Positions 1 through 6,911 are shown, counted from the stretch's first letter. The stretch is DNA of 16,222 nt from DASZXJ01 sp035545895 (GCA_035545895.1 DASZXJ010000180.1:1-16222); one strand, 5' to 3'. The notes: generated from the letters alone by a model not told the origin. Translations and numbers: made by a program.

Positions 1-880
1 CCGTGCGCGCGATCAGCCACCAGCACCAGGAAGCCAGCCTTCCGAATGTGTAGCCGAGATGCTCGGGCGTCTTTTCGATCAGCCAGACATCGGCAGTTTG
101 CGCGAAGTAAGCACGTTGCCGTAATAGAAACGGTCCCCATGCAATCAGAAATACGACCGCAGCCCCCGCGAGCGAAATGATCGCCATCTTCAACTTCATC
201 CCGCGAAGGCGAAGCAATACGTAAGCCCCAATCGCCAGCGAAGCACCGATCGCGAAATAGTGGGACAACATCATCCCCAGCGTGCACAAGCCGAGCGAAA
301 TCGCGGCTTTCCAAGCGGACTCGGGCGATTTTTCCAGACGAACCAGCGCAACCAGCGCCCCCATACCCATCGCACACATCAAGCCATACGCCCGCACCTG
401 TTCGGAAAGCAAAATCTGAGTCGGTGCGGTGGCGAAAATCATCGCTGCCCATGCCGCCGGCGCCAGGCCATTCAATTGCCGGCCCGCGATGAACATCAAT
501 ACAATCGCGCTCAGCCAGCAGACAATTGAAAACGACCGAGCGGCGACATCCCCTTCACCAAACACATCCCGCCACAATCGCAGCAACGTGCAATACAAAG
601 GCGGATGCACCACAAAATCCATATGCGTCCAGATCGCATAAAACGGCGGTGCATCTTTGAGCGAAGTCGCCGCCGGCGCGTTTTCAATCACCTGATCCGA
701 CGGCAACCGCACATGCGGCGACCCCCGGCCGGTGGAAAGTTCCAGGTGCCACAGATCGTCGATATCCAGTGAGTCAAAACTAATCCGCGCAATGCGAAAC
801 CCCGCCCCAATGGCGAGGATCAGCAATAGCAGTGGTAATTCGCGTCGCAACCAGAGATTTTGACCCCGTTCATCCGTCAT
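1..880 (-). CDS. GT-C fold membrane glycosyltransferase (GT39/ArnT-like), 3' end beyond window
   Basis: The minus strand is open from an ATG at 880 to the window edge, giving 293 codons with no stop. The protein begins MTDERGQNLWLRR and enters a first membrane segment (about residues 13-30). A luminal loop follows with acidic residues (SLDIDDLW), as expected for the metal/lipid-phosphate site of GT-C enzymes. Two family hallmarks follow: an HPPLY block before an LRLW-GEGDVAARSFS stretch, and EQVRAYGLM at the start of a later helix. Several further hydrophobic helices run to the edge. Members transfer sugars from polyprenyl-phosphate donors to proteins or lipids at the membrane; donor and acceptor cannot be told here. 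No clear Shine-Dalgarno precedes the ATG. A TACGAT hexamer lies 8 nt upstream of it. The family call is good, the substrate unknown, and the C-terminus is missing from the window. Confidence 0.8.
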   Translation of the reverse strand, partial: MTDERGQNLWLRRELPLLLLILAIGAGFRIARISFDSLDIDDLWHLELSTGRGSPHVRLPSDQVIENAPAATSLKDAPPFYAIWTHMDFVVHPPLYCTLLRLWRDVFGEGDVAARSFSIVCWLSAIVLMFIAGRQLNGLAPAAWAAMIFATAPTQILLSEQVRAYGLMCAMGMGALVALVRLEKSPESAWKAAISLGLCTLGMMLSHYFAIGASLAIGAYVLLRLRGMKLKMAIISLAGAAVVFLIAWGPFLLRQRAYFAQTADVWLIEKTPEHLGYTFGRLASWCWWLIART

Positions 881-955
881 CGAAGCGAATCGTACCACGG
901 ACCGAATAAAAAAAAGCTGGTTGTTACTCACAAAGCGTGAAGCGTGAAAGGACAA

Positions 956-984
956 TTGCATTTATTGTAGCTATAAGCTACAAT
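956..984 (+). promoter_or_regulatory. Promoter of the RelE/XRE toxin-antitoxin operon
   Basis: TTGCAT at 956-961 and TACAAT at 979-984 are separated by exactly 17 bp, a good sigma-70-type promoter. Transcription would start near 991, so the GTG start codon of the toxin at 992 would be at or within one base of the 5' end. No Shine-Dalgarno fits in the remaining 7 nt (AATAACG). The toxin is therefore predicted to be translated from a leaderless message. The element is seen; leaderless use is inferred. Confidence 0.6.
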
Positions 985-986
985 AA
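962..986. promoter_or_regulatory. Perfect 11-bp inverted repeat, likely antitoxin operator
   Basis: TTATTGTAGCT (962-972) and AGCTACAATAA (976-986) are perfect reverse complements around an ATA spacer. The repeat fills the promoter spacer and covers the whole -10 box, ending 5 bp before the toxin start. Toxin-antitoxin operons are usually repressed by their antitoxin binding such a palindrome, and the second gene carries a helix-turn-helix domain. Binding here would block RNA polymerase directly. The repeat is seen in the sequence; the regulator is inferred. Confidence 0.65.
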
Positions 987-991
987 TAACG

Positions 992-1243
992 GTGTGGCGA
1001 ATCGAGTATACGCGGTCAGCGTTGAAAGCCCTGCGACGGATGCCTCGCAACGTTGCAACGACCATTCAAAAAAAGATCGCAGCGCTGGCCGTTGACCCCT
1101 ATGGGCCGAATAATAACGCCACCAGGCTGCAGGGGCGCGAAGGGTATCGATTGCGAGTGGGTGACTGGCGAGTTTTATACGAACTGGAAGCGGGCCGATT
1201 ATTGGTGCTTGACATCAAGCCGCGAGGAGGCGCATACGAATGA
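992..1243 (+). CDS. RelE/ParE superfamily toxin (type II toxin-antitoxin)
   Basis: This is an 83-residue protein from a GTG start (GTG-TGG-CGA, MWRIEYTRSALKAL). It has the compact RelE pattern: an N-terminal strand ending in a serine/alanine-rich helix (SALKALRRMP), a second helix with IQKKIAALAVDP, a conserved middle with a LQGREGYRLRVGDWRVLYE strand series, and a terminal strand (LLVLDIKPRGGAY). The paired basic residues and the arginines in RLRVGDWRV are where RelE toxins contact mRNA or the ribosome. Family members usually cleave mRNA in the ribosomal A-site; some ParE relatives poison gyrase instead, and sequence alone does not separate these. The gene comes first in its operon, as in higBA, and its TGA overlaps the antitoxin ATG (ATGA). 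There is no ribosome-binding site in front of it. Confidence 0.88.
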   Translation: MWRIEYTRSALKALRRMPRNVATTIQKKIAALAVDPYGPNNNATRLQGREGYRLRVGDWRVLYELEAGRLLVLDIKPRGGAYE

Positions 1244-1599
1244 AGACACGAATTATTGATCGTCGAGGCAAACGATTTGCGCTCGTTCCCCTCAAGGACT
1301 TCCGGCAACTTAAGCATGATGCCGAAATGCTGGAGGACATTAGAGCATATGACGCAGCCAAAGCGCGCGAGGAGGAGGCGTTTCCCGCCGAGATCGCGGA
1401 TCGATTGATTCGCGGCGAGAACCCCATCCGTGTGCTGCGGAAATATCGCGGGCTGACTCAGCAGCAGCTTGCCAAGATCGCGCATGTCGCTCGCCCTTAT
1501 CTGACGGAGCTTGAAACCGGCAAGAAGACCGGCTCGGTCTCCGTATTACGAATGATTGCGGCTGCACTCAAGGTCGAACTGGATGATATTGCGGCGTGA
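1240..1599 (+). CDS. Composite antitoxin: Phd/YefM-like N-terminus plus XRE helix-turn-helix
   Basis: This 119-residue protein overlaps the toxin by 4 nt and has a strong Shine-Dalgarno AGGAGG at 1225-1230, 9 nt before its ATG. Residues 1-45 resemble Phd/YefM antitoxins: a short strand (RFALVPLKDFRQL) followed by a long acidic-basic helix (EDIRAYDAAKA). Residues about 66-119 are a Cro/CI-type HTH: LRKYRGLTQQQLAK, a recognition helix around HVARPYLTELETG, and the closing SVSVLRMIAAALKVELDDI. In family terms the Phd-like half usually binds the toxin or dimerises, and the HTH half binds the operator. The inverted repeat at 962-986 is the obvious target, giving autorepression of the pair. The strong ribosome-binding site, against none for the toxin, would favour antitoxin excess. 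Confidence 0.88.
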   Translation: MKTRIIDRRGKRFALVPLKDFRQLKHDAEMLEDIRAYDAAKAREEEAFPAEIADRLIRGENPIRVLRKYRGLTQQQLAKIAHVARPYLTELETGKKTGSVSVLRMIAAALKVELDDIAA

Positions 1600-1621
1600 A
1601 ACCGATACTTAAAAGAGCGAG

Positions 1622-1650
1622 TACAATTCATTCGGCGTCCTTTTAAGGGA
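1622..1650 (+). promoter_or_regulatory. -10-like box and Shine-Dalgarno upstream of the membrane protein gene
   Basis: TACAAT at 1622-1627 resembles a -10 element, though no good -35 sits 17 bp upstream. It predicts a transcript start near 1634. AAGGGA at 1645-1650 is a plausible Shine-Dalgarno 8 nt before an in-frame CTG at 1659. The next ATG in that frame (1734) is far from it and has no ribosome-binding site of its own. Seen in sequence; function inferred. Confidence 0.3.
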
Positions 1651-1733
1651 GCACCTTCCTGAACACCGACGCATCTAAGTTACTCAACTATGCTTCTCCG
1701 GGTATTGCCCAGGGTAATAGACGCCTGCCGCGA

Positions 1734-2279
1734 ATGGAACTTGCGGTTCTTGCTGTTTTCGCAATTCTCGCGAATCTCACATTCTTTGGGGTGCTCGTTC
1801 AACAAATGCACGAATCCAGTTGGGTTTACCACGCCTTGATGCAAAATCCTCGGTCGTATGGTCGAGAGATTGATCCCGTGACAATTGCATCACTCGGCAA
1901 TCGGCCCTTGTATTGGACGGCAGCGATAGTGTTTGGAAGTGCATTAGCATTCGGAATGTTTTTGGCAATTCACCTGCTCGTCACCGTTTCGTTGGTTGAT
2001 CGAAATCGCATGGCTGAAGAGCTCAGGCTTATTCAATATCGGCGGTGGAAGCCCGTGGGAATTGCCCTAACATGGGCGGCACTGACGTGGTTTGGTCATG
2101 AGAATTTCGATTTCTGGGTTGATGCTACGCGCCATATTCCGCAAGGCAGCGACAATTACATTGAAAACATAATTATTGACGCAGCATTCATCTCTCTTGC
2201 GGTGTTGCCGTGGTGGCTGATTGGAAAGCGAACCTGGCCAGAGTTCGGCGGACATACGCCCCTAGTTCAAAAAAAGTGA
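1734..2279 (+). CDS. Four-TM membrane protein of unknown function (start probably upstream at CTG 1659)
   Basis: From ATG 1734 this is a 181-residue protein; I do not recognise the family. It has four hydrophobic segments at about residues 2-24, 58-90, 108-122 and 147-163, and a short basic C-terminus. The loop between the first two segments (HESSWVYHAL, DPVTIASLGNRPLYW) is probably extracytoplasmic. The frame is open upstream to a TAA at 1644-1646. Translation of the stretch gives LNTDASKLLNYASPGIAQGN before the ATG, a short soluble leader ahead of a first helix that would otherwise start right at the N-terminus. With AAGGGA at 1645-1650 this favours a CTG start at 1659, giving about 206 residues. 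The gene stands alone between the toxin-antitoxin pair and rpmE. Confidence 0.65.
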   Translation: MELAVLAVFAILANLTFFGVLVQQMHESSWVYHALMQNPRSYGREIDPVTIASLGNRPLYWTAAIVFGSALAFGMFLAIHLLVTVSLVDRNRMAEELRLIQYRRWKPVGIALTWAALTWFGHENFDFWVDATRHIPQGSDNYIENIIIDAAFISLAVLPWWLIGKRTWPEFGGHTPLVQKK

Positions 2280-2320
2280 GCCAATTGACGGAAACAGCGT
2301 TTTCGCTGGTTCATATCGTC

Positions 2321-2349
2321 TTGTTTTGCGTTTAAGCTGCCGCTATGAT
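2321..2349 (+). promoter_or_regulatory. rpmE promoter
   Basis: TTGTTT (2321-2326) and TATGAT (2344-2349) are separated by 17 bp, a near-consensus housekeeping promoter. The start would fall near 2356, giving a 5' leader of about 70 nt before rpmE. This separates rpmE transcription from the membrane protein gene that ends at 2279. Confidence 0.6.
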
Positions 2350-2366
2350 TTTTTACCCTGATTAAC

Positions 2367-2411
2367 AGGCCGGCTGACGTTGTTTCGGTTGAAATAACGC
2401 ACGATCGGCCT
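2367..2411 (+). promoter_or_regulatory. Possible leader stem in front of rpmE
   Basis: AGGCCG (2367-2372) can pair with CGGCCT (2406-2411). The right arm touches the Shine-Dalgarno TAAGGAG (2411-2417). Such a stem could affect initiation, and ribosomal protein leaders are sometimes autoregulatory. The stem is only 6 bp with a 33-nt loop, so the case is weak. Confidence 0.2.
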
Positions 2412-2425
2412 AAGGAGTTTTGTCC

Positions 2426-2668
2426 GTGAAACCGAAAATCCACCCCAAGTATCAAACCTGCACCGTTCACTGCGCCTGCGGAAATACGTTCACCACCCGC
2501 AGCACGATGGCCAAGATCAATGTCGATATCTGCTCGACCTGCCACCCGTTCTTTACGGGCAAGCAGAAATTCGTCGATACGGCCGGTCGCGTCGAACGCT
2601 TCAGCAAGAAATTCGGCGGAACCTACAGCTTCCAGAAGACGGCCCAGCCGGCTGCTGCCAAGAAGTAA
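2426..2668 (+). CDS. rpmE: Large ribosomal subunit protein bL31
   Basis: This is an 80-residue protein read from GTG at 2426, placed 8 nt after TAAGGAG (2411-2417). The start MKPKIHPKY matches the usual bL31 N-terminus; a TTG two codons earlier is in frame but less likely. It is the zinc-binding (C+) type: C16 and C18 in HCAC, C36 and C39 in CSTC, followed by the family block HPFFTGKQKFVDTAGRVERF. The tail is alanine/lysine-rich. bL31 sits at the inter-subunit bridge near the central protuberance of the 50S subunit. C+ versions hold one Zn and in many bacteria are swapped for Cys-less paralogues under zinc limitation; no paralogue is seen here. The gene is monocistronic, with its own promoter and a terminator hairpin. 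Confidence 0.97.
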   Translation: MKPKIHPKYQTCTVHCACGNTFTTRSTMAKINVDICSTCHPFFTGKQKFVDTAGRVERFSKKFGGTYSFQKTAQPAAAKK

Positions 2669-2691
2669 TCAAACGCGGATTTGGAATCAAT

Positions 2692-2766
2692 CCACGAATT
2701 CACACGAATCAACACGAATTTGAAGACGAATTCGTGAAAATTCGTGTCTATTCGTGGTTTCTTTTT
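2692..2766 (+). terminator. Long segmented hairpin with T-tract, terminator between convergent genes
   Basis: Arms at 2692-2720 and 2729-2757 pair over three 8-bp blocks: CCACGAAT with ATTCGTGG, ACACGAAT with ATTCGTGT, CACGAATT with AATTCGTG. Mismatched 2-3 nt steps separate the blocks, and the loop is about 8 nt (2721-2728). A T-rich run (2758-2766) follows on the plus strand. This should terminate rpmE. The palindrome could also stop read-through from the arabinofuranosidase gene, whose stop codon lies at 2765-2767. The regularly spaced CACGAAT units also look like a dispersed repeat family. Confidence 0.7.
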
Positions 2767-4741
2767 ATTTGATCGTCAGCCGAACGATGCTCAGCGAATA
2801 GCCCGGAAACGAGTGGCTAAAGTTCGCGCCGGCGTTGTCGATCGTGCTTTCCACCGGTGAGAGCCTGGTCGGCTCATCAAGAGTGTTTTCGGTCTGTAAA
2901 TCGGAACTGCTTAGCACCTGAATTTGGGCAGTCTTTTGAATATTCCCAGCCCCGCCGAGATTGACCCGAATATCATGCGCGGCTGAGTCGGCATTCACCA
3001 CTTTCAAAATCAGCTCACTGCCCGTTTCGTTCAGCGATGCGCAGGCATATATCTTTTGTCCATCGCCCAATTTCACCGGCAAGATTTTTGAACCGCGATT
3101 GGCGCTGAACAATTTCTGCACGTAATAATTGGGCGTGCCGAAACTTCGCAGGTTGTCGAACCAGATCAGGTTCGGATTCCATTGCCATGCATCGACATGC
3201 GCGAACAGCGGCGCATATGAAGCCAGTTGCACGATGTCGCCATTGCGTTCCAGGCCGGTCATCAGCGCGGCTTCGGCGAGGGCCGCTTCCCAGTTATTCT
3301 TTTTCACCGGACGCGTGTGGGCGGCAAATTCCCCGGCGAACACCTTGGGGCCGTTGCGATCGTACTTGTCATAACGATTGACGTTTGCATAGAAAAACTC
3401 CGGCGGGCGATAGAAATGCTCGTCGATGATGTCGGCATTCAGCCGCTTGAGTTCCTTCCATGCAAAATCAAAGCTCGCTCCGCTGGGATCCGGACCCGCG
3501 CCAGAAACGAGTTGCACCCGCGGATATTTCGCCTTGATGGTCTTGGCAAACTTCTCGTACCGCTCGACATATTGCGGCCCCCACTGCTCGTTGCCGATGC
3601 CGACCATCGTGAGTCCAAACGGCTGCGGATGACCCATCGCAGCGCGCTTGGCGCCCCACGCGCTGTCGGCAGGGCCATTGGCGAATTCGATCAGGTCCAG
3701 AACATCCTGAATGTACGGATCAAGCTGATCCATCGGCTGAAGCTCGCCGAGATTAAATTGACACGACATGCCGCAATTCAAAATCGGCAGCGGCTTGGCG
3801 CCGATGTCTTCGCAAAGCTGGAAATATTCGAAAAAACCCAGGCCAAACGATTGATAATAATCCGGGGCGTTGCGCGGCGCGGCGAATTCGACATTCCATC
3901 GATTCATAATAAGCTTGCGGTCGTTCACATCGCCGATGGTGGTTTTCCATTGATATCGTTGATCGAGCACGCGCCCTTCGACGATGCATCCGCCGGGGAA
4001 ACGCATGAAGCCGGGCTTGAGGTCTTTCAACAGCTGCGCCAGATCAGGTCGCAAACCGTTCGGACGATTGTTGAACGTTTCATCGGGGTAAAGCGAAAGC
4101 ATATCGACATCGAGCGTGCCGGCGCCTTTGAAAACGACCGCCAGCTTGGCCTTGGGTTCGGTGGTGGTGGGCTCGACGGTGCAGGAATATTTTTTCCACT
4201 CAGTTGTGAATCCGGTGACGGATTGAGGTTCTGCGATTGCACGGTTGTTGGCGCCCTGGAGTTCGACGGTGATGGATTGGGGGGATTGTCCTCCGGCGGC
4301 GCCGGGGGCGTTCATTGCGCGGACATATACCGAAAAGGTGTATTTCGCGCCTTGTTTGACGCCGATGCCGCGAAAGCCTTCGTTGGTCAGCACCATTCCG
4401 CCGCCGGGTTGTTCGATCAACACGCGCAGAAAATGCGGATTGTTGGGGCTGAGCGGGCGATCTTCGGACAATCCGAACCCCCCGACCACCCCGCCGCGCT
4501 CGGTCTTTCGCCAGCCCATCATGGGGTCTTCAAATTCAAATGACCGGTTCTTCAGCCGTTCAGGATAAAGCCCGCCATCCGCGGCGAAATTGATGTCTTC
4601 AAAGAAGATGCCGTTAAGGATCGGGCTGATGGCTGCGCCGGGTTTGTCAACTTGAACATTCAGACTGATGCTCGATTCCTGAGCCCGCGACATGGAAGCC
4701 ATTCCAACGAGAATGCACCCAATGAGAAGCGAATATTTCAT
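2765..4741 (-). CDS. Secreted GH51 alpha-L-arabinofuranosidase
   Basis: The protein has 658 residues. Residues 1-20 are a signal peptide (KYSLLIGC core, cleavage probably after SRA), so it acts in the periplasm or outside. A family N-terminal block follows (SPILNGIFFEDINFAADGG, about 39-57). Residues about 80-220 look like a carbohydrate-binding jelly-roll insert (VLIEQPGGG to LDVDMLSLYP). The TIM-barrel part starts with FMRFPGGCIVEG (about 245-256). GIGNEQWG places the acid/base Glu at about 385, and VFAGEFAAH the nucleophile Glu at about 471. The C-terminal beta domain runs to residue 658. GH51 enzymes remove terminal alpha-L-arabinofuranosyl groups from arabinoxylan, arabinan or arabinogalactan with retention. 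The length suits the bacterial CBM-containing GH51 subgroup. The gene is monocistronic, divergent from murA and convergent with rpmE, with no other sugar-degrading genes nearby. No clear Shine-Dalgarno precedes the ATG. Confidence 0.93.
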   Translation of the reverse strand: MKYSLLIGCILVGMASMSRAQESSISLNVQVDKPGAAISPILNGIFFEDINFAADGGLYPERLKNRSFEFEDPMMGWRKTERGGVVGGFGLSEDRPLSPNNPHFLRVLIEQPGGGMVLTNEGFRGIGVKQGAKYTFSVYVRAMNAPGAAGGQSPQSITVELQGANNRAIAEPQSVTGFTTEWKKYSCTVEPTTTEPKAKLAVVFKGAGTLDVDMLSLYPDETFNNRPNGLRPDLAQLLKDLKPGFMRFPGGCIVEGRVLDQRYQWKTTIGDVNDRKLIMNRWNVEFAAPRNAPDYYQSFGLGFFEYFQLCEDIGAKPLPILNCGMSCQFNLGELQPMDQLDPYIQDVLDLIEFANGPADSAWGAKRAAMGHPQPFGLTMVGIGNEQWGPQYVERYEKFAKTIKAKYPRVQLVSGAGPDPSGASFDFAWKELKRLNADIIDEHFYRPPEFFYANVNRYDKYDRNGPKVFAGEFAAHTRPVKKNNWEAALAEAALMTGLERNGDIVQLASYAPLFAHVDAWQWNPNLIWFDNLRSFGTPNYYVQKLFSANRGSKILPVKLGDGQKIYACASLNETGSELILKVVNADSAAHDIRVNLGGAGNIQKTAQIQVLSSSDLQTENTLDEPTRLSPVESTIDNAGANFSHSFPGYSLSIVRLTIK

Positions 4742-5158
4742 GCAAGCATCCGGTTGATAGGTTCATTTCTTTTAAGCTGCCGCGTGGTATCGTGCAACAT
4801 GCGAGGCTCAGCGGATGACCACGTCAGCGCCGCGCAGGTGGACCAGGACATGCCCTGTGGAACACCCTCGCGGTTGCGATGCGCACTACTGGCGCAATTT
4901 GCGCCCTTCTTTGAGTCTTTTTCCTCATCGGGTTGTTCAAACTTCGAAAACAATTCGTTCAACAAGCCAAACTTTCGCGACTTGGGGCTTGAATTTACGT
5001 CCATATCCATTCAAAATGGCGCGAGCTTAGGCCGATAATCTGAATCACCGTCGGCTGACAGCAATGATTGAATGCAGGTCAATGGACTGACCGATAGACC
5101 GAATCGTAGTGGCGATTTTCCACACCTTTCGGGCCTCTTTGGCTCAAGGACGGGCAGT
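4742..5158. other. Divergent intergenic region between the arabinofuranosidase gene and murA
   Basis: These 417 bp carry the start regions of both flanking genes. Open frames exist here, but none has a ribosome-binding site or recognisable protein features, so I see no gene. On the minus strand TTGCAC and TAAAAG, 17 bp apart just upstream of the arabinofuranosidase start, are a weak promoter candidate. On the plus strand TTGAAT and CAAAAT (around 4988-5016) are an equally weak candidate for murA. GGTCA and TGACC around 5074-5089 form a minor 5-bp palindrome. Confidence 0.5.
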
Positions 5159-6502
5159 ATGGAATCCTTCCGAATTCGCGGCGGCAACAGACTCAAAGGC
5201 AAAATCGAGATCTCCGGCTCGAAAAACAGCTCGCTGCCCATCCTGGCGGCGACGTTGCTCGCCAGTGGCAAGACCCGTCTGATGGGCGTGCCGCGGCTGT
5301 CCGACATCGATTCGATGACCAAGTTGCTGGCTGACCTGGGTTGCCACATTGCCCGGCACGATTCTCCCGAAGGCAAATCCAAAGGCCCCGCGCTTGATGG
5401 CCCGCTGGATGTGGCAGCGATGGATGAATCGCGCTGCGAAGCTCGGTATGACATCGTAAAGACAATGCGGGCAAGCATTTGCGTGCTTGGACCGCTGCTC
5501 GCCAAACGCGGCAAGGCGATTGTTTCGATTCCCGGCGGGTGCTCGATCGGCGATCGGCCTGTTGACCTGCACGTCCGCGGCCTGCAAAAACTCGGCGCGG
5601 AATTCCGCCTGGAAAACGGCAACATCATCGGCGAAGTGCGAGGCCGGCTTAAAGGCTGCCGAATGTACCTCGGCGGCGCTCAAGGCCCGACCGTGCTCGG
5701 CACCATCAATGTCATGTGCGCCGCTGCCCTGGCGGAAGGCCAGACCGTGCTCGTCGGCGCGGCCTGCGAACCGGAAGTCGTCGATTGCGCGGACATGCTC
5801 ATCAAAATGGGCGCGAAAATTCGCGGCCACGGAACCCCGGAAATCGTCATCGACGGTGTCGATAGCCTGCATGGCGTGGAACATCGAGTCATCCCGGATC
5901 GCATCGAAGCCGGCACGTTCATCATCGCCGCCGCCATGACCAATGGCGAACTTGAACTGAAAAACTGCAATCTCGACCATCTGCTGGCGGTCACCGACCG
6001 ACTCGAAGAAGTCGGCATTCATATTGAAGCCGAAAACGGAAGCGTCTTTGTCTCTTCCGCGCGGCGGTTGAACCCCGTCGAAATGACGACCCAACCATAT
6101 CCCGGCTTCCCCACTGACTTGCAGGCGCAGTTGATGGCGCTGCTGTGCATGGCGGATGGAATCAGCGTCGTCACCGAACGCATCTTTCCCGACCGATTCC
6201 TGCACGTCGGGGAACTGAACCGCATGGGGGCGCGCATCCGCAAGGAAGGTCCGACCGCCATCATTCAAGGCGTGAAGGAACTGCACGGCGCTCCGATCAT
6301 GGCGAGCGACCTGCGCGCCTCGGCCGCTCTGGTGCTGGCGGGCATGGCCGCCAGGGGTGAAACCCGCGTCGATCGCGTCTATCACATCGATCGCGGCTAT
6401 GAAAAGATCGAACAGAAGCTGGTCGCGGTGGGTGCCGATATTGAGCGCATCAAGGAACCCGCCCGCGCCACCGGCCCGATGTCCGTCGTGGCAGCGGCGT
6501 AA
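5159..6502 (+). CDS. murA: UDP-N-acetylglucosamine 1-carboxyvinyltransferase
   Basis: MurA makes the first committed peptidoglycan precursor by transferring enolpyruvate from PEP to UDP-GlcNAc in the cytoplasm. The chosen ATG (5159) gives 447 residues starting MESFRIRGGNRLKG. It has AAGGA at 5146-5150, 8 nt upstream, and matches the usual N-terminus; the frame continues upstream to another ATG at 5072 but that stretch is not MurA-like. Visible active-site residues: K22-N23 in SGSKNSSLPILAA, the catalytic Cys at about 128 in PGGCSIGDRPVDLH (with the following Arg), the Asp of FPTDLQAQ, and a C-terminal RASAALVLAGMAARG block. The catalytic Cys predicts a fosfomycin-sensitive enzyme rather than the Cys-to-Asp type. 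The loop has Asp where many homologues have Ala (GDR for GAR). The gene is monocistronic, with no other mur gene in view. Confidence 0.97.
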   Translation: MESFRIRGGNRLKGKIEISGSKNSSLPILAATLLASGKTRLMGVPRLSDIDSMTKLLADLGCHIARHDSPEGKSKGPALDGPLDVAAMDESRCEARYDIVKTMRASICVLGPLLAKRGKAIVSIPGGCSIGDRPVDLHVRGLQKLGAEFRLENGNIIGEVRGRLKGCRMYLGGAQGPTVLGTINVMCAAALAEGQTVLVGAACEPEVVDCADMLIKMGAKIRGHGTPEIVIDGVDSLHGVEHRVIPDRIEAGTFIIAAAMTNGELELKNCNLDHLLAVTDRLEEVGIHIEAENGSVFVSSARRLNPVEMTTQPYPGFPTDLQAQLMALLCMADGISVVTERIFPDRFLHVGELNRMGARIRKEGPTAIIQGVKELHGAPIMASDLRASAALVLAGMAARGETRVDRVYHIDRGYEKIEQKLVAVGADIERIKEPARATGPMSVVAAA

Positions 6503-6522
6503 ACGCTCTGAAAATAGCGTTT
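6501..6522 (+). terminator. Short hairpin overlapping the murA stop codon
   Basis: AAACGCT (6501-6507) and AGCGTTT (6516-6522) form a perfect 7-bp stem with an 8-nt loop, starting inside the murA TAA. Only three T residues close the stem and no T-tract follows, so it is at best a weak terminator. Confidence 0.35.
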
Positions 6523-6581
6523 CCAGCCATAAATATCGAGTTCAACCCGAAAATGTCGTATGATCCTTTGCAGGATTATCG

Positions 6582-6911
6582 ATGGCTGAGCAATTATCCA
6601 TTCCACTTTCACTGAATGACCTGCGAGACGCCGTAAGGCCGATTTGTGAAACGCGTCCCATCGCGCGCGTCGAAGTTTTTGGCTCGATTGCCAATGGAAC
6701 GGCCGACGCCGACAGCGACATCGACTTGCTCGTGGAATTTTTGCCCACCGCAAACTTCGGACTCTTCGAGATGGGTGAGCTAAAAGAAGAACTCGAACAG
6801 CGTCTGGGACGTTCGGTTGATCTTTTGAGCCGACACGGCGTCGAGCAAAGTCGCAATCCGATTCGCAGGCGGGCGATCCTCGCCAATCCAATCACCATTT
6901 ATGCTCGATGA
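6582..6911 (+). CDS. mntA: MntA-type minimal nucleotidyltransferase antitoxin (type VII toxin-antitoxin)
   Basis: This is a 109-residue protein of the pol-beta nucleotidyltransferase fold. The GSX10DXD signature is exact: G34-S35, ten residues, then D46-I-D48, running on as DLLVEF. A further Asp at about 80 (RSVDLL) is the likely third metal ligand. MntA proteins neutralise the HEPN RNase HepT by adding AMP units to a Tyr near its catalytic motif. The cognate HEPN gene follows directly, overlapping this one by 11 nt, so the two are translationally coupled. AGGA at 6572-6575 lies 6 nt before the ATG, and TATGAT at 6559-6564 is a -10-like box without a good -35. The gene lies just behind murA but appears to be separately expressed. 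Confidence 0.9.
   Translation: MAEQLSIPLSLNDLRDAVRPICETRPIARVEVFGSIANGTADADSDIDLLVEFLPTANFGLFEMGELKEELEQRLGRSVDLLSRHGVEQSRNPIRRRAILANPITIYAR

Noticed and set aside
3227..4543. Long plus-strand open frame (438 codons) opposite the arabinofuranosidase gene
   Set aside because: The opposite strand encodes a complete GH51 enzyme with signal peptide and both catalytic Glu. The plus-strand translation has no recognisable domain and is a by-product of codon bias.
2331..4783. Identical 13-mer TTTAAGCTGCCGC at 2331-2343 and 4771-4783, both in promoter zones
   Set aside because: A repeated 13-mer is expected by chance about once or twice in 16 kb. At the second site no good promoter hexamers flank it.
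4652..5038. Open frame of 128 codons across the arabinofuranosidase 5' end and the intergenic region
   Set aside because: It overlaps the signal peptide coding region of the GH51 gene, lacks a ribosome-binding site and has no recognisable features.
5144..6385. Long minus-strand open frame (413 codons) opposite murA
   Set aside because: MurA is complete on the plus strand. The antisense product is His/Arg/Ala-rich with no family features.
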